NCBI RefSeq assembly: GCF_001425865.1
Contig: NZ_LMDS01000005.1
Coordinates: 1,284,435 to 1,348,434, forward strand
Length of the DNA stretch: 64,000 bases
Direction: 5' to 3'
From: Rhizobacter sp. Root404
Lineage (GTDB): Bacteria > Pseudomonadota > Gammaproteobacteria > Burkholderiales > Burkholderiaceae_C
Shown here: positions 62,660 through 64,000 of the stretch, piece after piece
Numbering within the stretch: the first letter of the stretch is position 1
How the letters are laid out: each line of letters begins with the position of its first letter
Position numbers and translations under genes: made by a program
Notes under the pieces: generated by a model
The model's input: the letters and a program-made list of their open reading frames with translations, nothing else
The model's database searches: none
What the model was told of the DNA's origin: nothing

Positions 62660-62929
62660 GTGTTTCGCCAACTCCAGCTTTTCGCCCTGCACAGCCGCCT
62701 TCGCCGCGTTGAAGCCGCGCTGGATCGCCTGCAGGTCCGGTACACGACGGCTTGCCGCGTCGGTGGCGATCTCGCCGCGCAGCGCCTGCAGCACGAGTTC
62801 GAGAATCTGGCGATCGACCAGGCGATGGTCGCACACCGCATTCAGCGCCTGGCGCCGCCGACCAGCGGCGCGAACCCGCGCACGTTGCTGCCGCTGCGCG
62901 GTACCGGCCGGGCTCACAGCGCGGTCTGA
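62660..62929 (+). CDS. Possible small protein (89 aa), unknown
   Basis: A GTG-started frame of 89 residues preceded by TTTGGAGAATCATC, a good ribosome site with normal spacing. The product is helical and charged (VFRQLQLFALHSRLRRVEAALD, then EFENLAIDQAMVAHRIQRL) and cysteine-poor, with no signal peptide or membrane segment. It lies in an otherwise unexplained gap between the glycosyltransferase and the convergent phosphotransferase and ends nine bases before the latter's stop. The AT-richer stretch before it could hold a promoter. I do not recognise a family, so it may be a small regulator or structural protein, or a chance frame. Confidence 0.5.
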   Translation: MFRQLQLFALHSRLRRVEAALDRLQVRYTTACRVGGDLAAQRLQHEFENLAIDQAMVAHRIQRLAPPTSGANPRTLLPLRGTGRAHSAV

Positions 62930-62937
62930 CGGCGCCC

Positions 62938-63861
62938 TCACCGCGCCGCGGTGAGATACCGGTGGCACACCGCGGCGGTCTGCGCGAACTGCGCGGCCGG
63001 CCACTCTCCCAGGTTCAGGCTGAGGTGCCCGAGCGCGCTCGCAAGGTGGTGATTGGCCATCGAGGGATCGCATCCCAAAGCCTCGCAGTGCGCTGCGACG
63101 GTGCGCCTGGCCCCCGCAGGCGCCACCCCCAGCGACATCGCGACCCGCACCAGGTCGTACATGCCATGGCCTTCGCTGCGTGCGCCTGCCCAGTCGATCA
63201 CGTAGAAGGGCGTCCCGCTTCCCGGATGCGGGCGACGCAACAGGTTGCCCGCCCAGAGGTCGTTGTGGGCCAGCACGGTGCGCGGGCGCCAACGGCCGGC
63301 CGCCAGTGCCTCGCGGGCTGCCGCGGCAGCGTCACGCACGCTGGCGTCGACCGTCTGGTTCGCGGCCAGCGCCTCGAGCGGCTGTGCGAACAGCGCGTCC
63401 GACTGCGCGTCGTCGACGGGTGAGGCGGTGCGCCGGGTCACGGCGTGCAACCAATCGAACACCGGTGCCGCCAGCCGCCAGCGCTGCCAGCGCGAGATCC
63501 AGCGGTTCGTGCTGAGCGGCCGGCAGAACGCCGTGACGGTGTAGCTCGCGCCGTCCGACTCGCCGACATGCAACGGCGTCAACACGGTCGCGCCCAGTTC
63601 GCCGCCGAGGCGTCGGCTGGCCTCGAACGCGCTGGCCGCGGCCTGCGCGGCCGCGCGCGGAAATTCCGGGGGCGACAGCACGACGAACGCGATCGGCTGC
63701 CCGCCGCGGCTGAACACGATGAACTTGTCGCAGTGGTCCTCGACCAGGCGGCGCAACGCGACCGCGCTCACCTGACCCAGCCCGCCGCGGTCGCGCAGCA
63801 ACTGGTCGAGGGTCGCCAGAACGTCGGCAGGAAGTTGTGGGGAGAGACTGACCTCGGGCAC
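62938..63861 (-). CDS. Aminoglycoside-phosphotransferase-fold kinase
   Basis: A 307-residue protein with a kinase-like fold. The catalytic loop is LAHNDLWAGNLL near residue 198, the metal-binding Asp is in YVIDWAGARSEG near 222, and the helix GMYDLVRVAMSLG follows, as in APH/choline-kinase proteins. The N-terminal lobe has KFIVFSRGGQPIAFVVLSPP near residue 46. It would phosphorylate a small hydroxylated or amino compound, but the substrate is unknown. It is convergent with the small frame at 62660-62929 and lies eight bases downstream of the glycine-rich protein gene. Confidence 0.85.
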   Translation of the reverse strand: MPEVSLSPQLPADVLATLDQLLRDRGGLGQVSAVALRRLVEDHCDKFIVFSRGGQPIAFVVLSPPEFPRAAAQAAASAFEASRRLGGELGATVLTPLHVGESDGASYTVTAFCRPLSTNRWISRWQRWRLAAPVFDWLHAVTRRTASPVDDAQSDALFAQPLEALAANQTVDASVRDAAAAAREALAAGRWRPRTVLAHNDLWAGNLLRRPHPGSGTPFYVIDWAGARSEGHGMYDLVRVAMSLGVAPAGARRTVAAHCEALGCDPSMANHHLASALGHLSLNLGEWPAAQFAQTAAVCHRYLTAAR

Positions 63862-63869
63862 GCGCGGAC

Positions 63870-64000
63870 CTAGTCGTCGTCGCCGCCGCCCAGCACGCTG
63901 CCGAGCAGCCCGCCGACCGCCAGGCCGCCCAACACGGAGCCCTCTTCACGCGAACCACCGCGCTGCGGCGCCGCGGCGAACACGCGCGACGCGAGCCGCG
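63870..64000 (-). CDS. C-terminus of a glycine-rich protein (partial)
   Basis: Only the last 42 or so residues are in the window: RLASRVFAAAPQRGGSREEG, then a Gly/Leu/Val stretch that could be a short membrane or hydrophobic tail, ending GGGDDD before TAG at 63870-63872. It is on the minus strand, eight bases upstream of the phosphotransferase start, so the two are probably co-transcribed. The family cannot be told from this fragment. Confidence 0.6.
   Translation of the reverse strand, partial: RLASRVFAAAPQRGGSREEGSVLGGLAVGGLLGSVLGGGDDD

Overview
The window is a 64 kb piece of a high-GC (about 68-70 %) betaproteobacterial chromosome. The closest fit is the Burkholderiales, in the Rubrivivax/Leptothrix/Methylibium-like part. 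The reasons are codon use, the glnA-ntrB-ntrC order, the large acyl-CoA and branched-chain amino acid ABC gene sets, and the mcm-meaB-pccBA propionate cluster. The organism is inferred from gene content only. Coding density is very high: no gap between genes exceeds 300 bases, and the largest (57141-57382, 50786-50993, 20332-20526, 55581-55724, 62519-62659) hold regulatory or hairpin elements. I saw no tRNA, rRNA, CRISPR, insertion sequence or prophage.

Region 1 (1-15126, all minus strand) is one long co-directional run for acyl-CoA metabolism. From its probable promoter at about 15050 it reads: a multifunctional enoyl-CoA hydratase/3-hydroxyacyl-CoA dehydrogenase, an M20 peptidase, an HD-domain protein, a thiolase, a DhlA-type haloalkane dehalogenase, a hotdog thioesterase, an acyl-CoA dehydrogenase, a small membrane protein, an SDR, a second thioesterase, a medium-chain reductase, an enoyl-CoA hydratase, an AidB-like dehydrogenase, a GST and a second SDR cut by the window edge. 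A perfect 12-bp palindrome lies in the promoter region. Region 2 (15127-20331, minus) is a five-gene branched-chain-amino-acid-type ABC importer, with an intrinsic terminator after livF and a hairpin between the binding protein and livH. Its LivF carries Arg in place of the Walker A Lys.

Region 3 (20527-28236) holds housekeeping genes: selO, yciB-bolA-peptidyl-prolyl isomerase, divergent ybbA/tesA whose start codons physically overlap, and a FecR/DUF6600-type proline-rich exported protein. Region 4 (27694-36231) is the propionyl-CoA to succinyl-CoA pathway: mcm, meaB, pccB, pccA, an epimerase-like VOC protein and def, with a divergent GntR/FadR-type regulator over a palindromic operator. In this sequence pccA is broken by a single-base insertion near 30162. 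folA follows on the plus strand.

Region 5 (36781-50785, minus) is the most unusual part. It is a 14-kb operon of four giant proteins (1107, 1220, 1655 and 654 residues; the first DUF6603-like) with no recognisable enzyme domain, no signal peptide and no phage-structure homology that I can see. A DUF4337-like membrane protein is divergent to it.

Region 6 (51592-64000) has xthA, the nitrogen-control genes glnA-(DUF4124)-ntrB-ntrC, a CinA-type protein coupled to an EI24/CysZ-like membrane protein, a YncE-like propeller with an exported creatininase-family protein, a glycosyltransferase whose start codon sits next to a perfect 10-bp hairpin, a small possible gene, a phosphotransferase, and the C-terminus of a glycine-rich protein at the edge.
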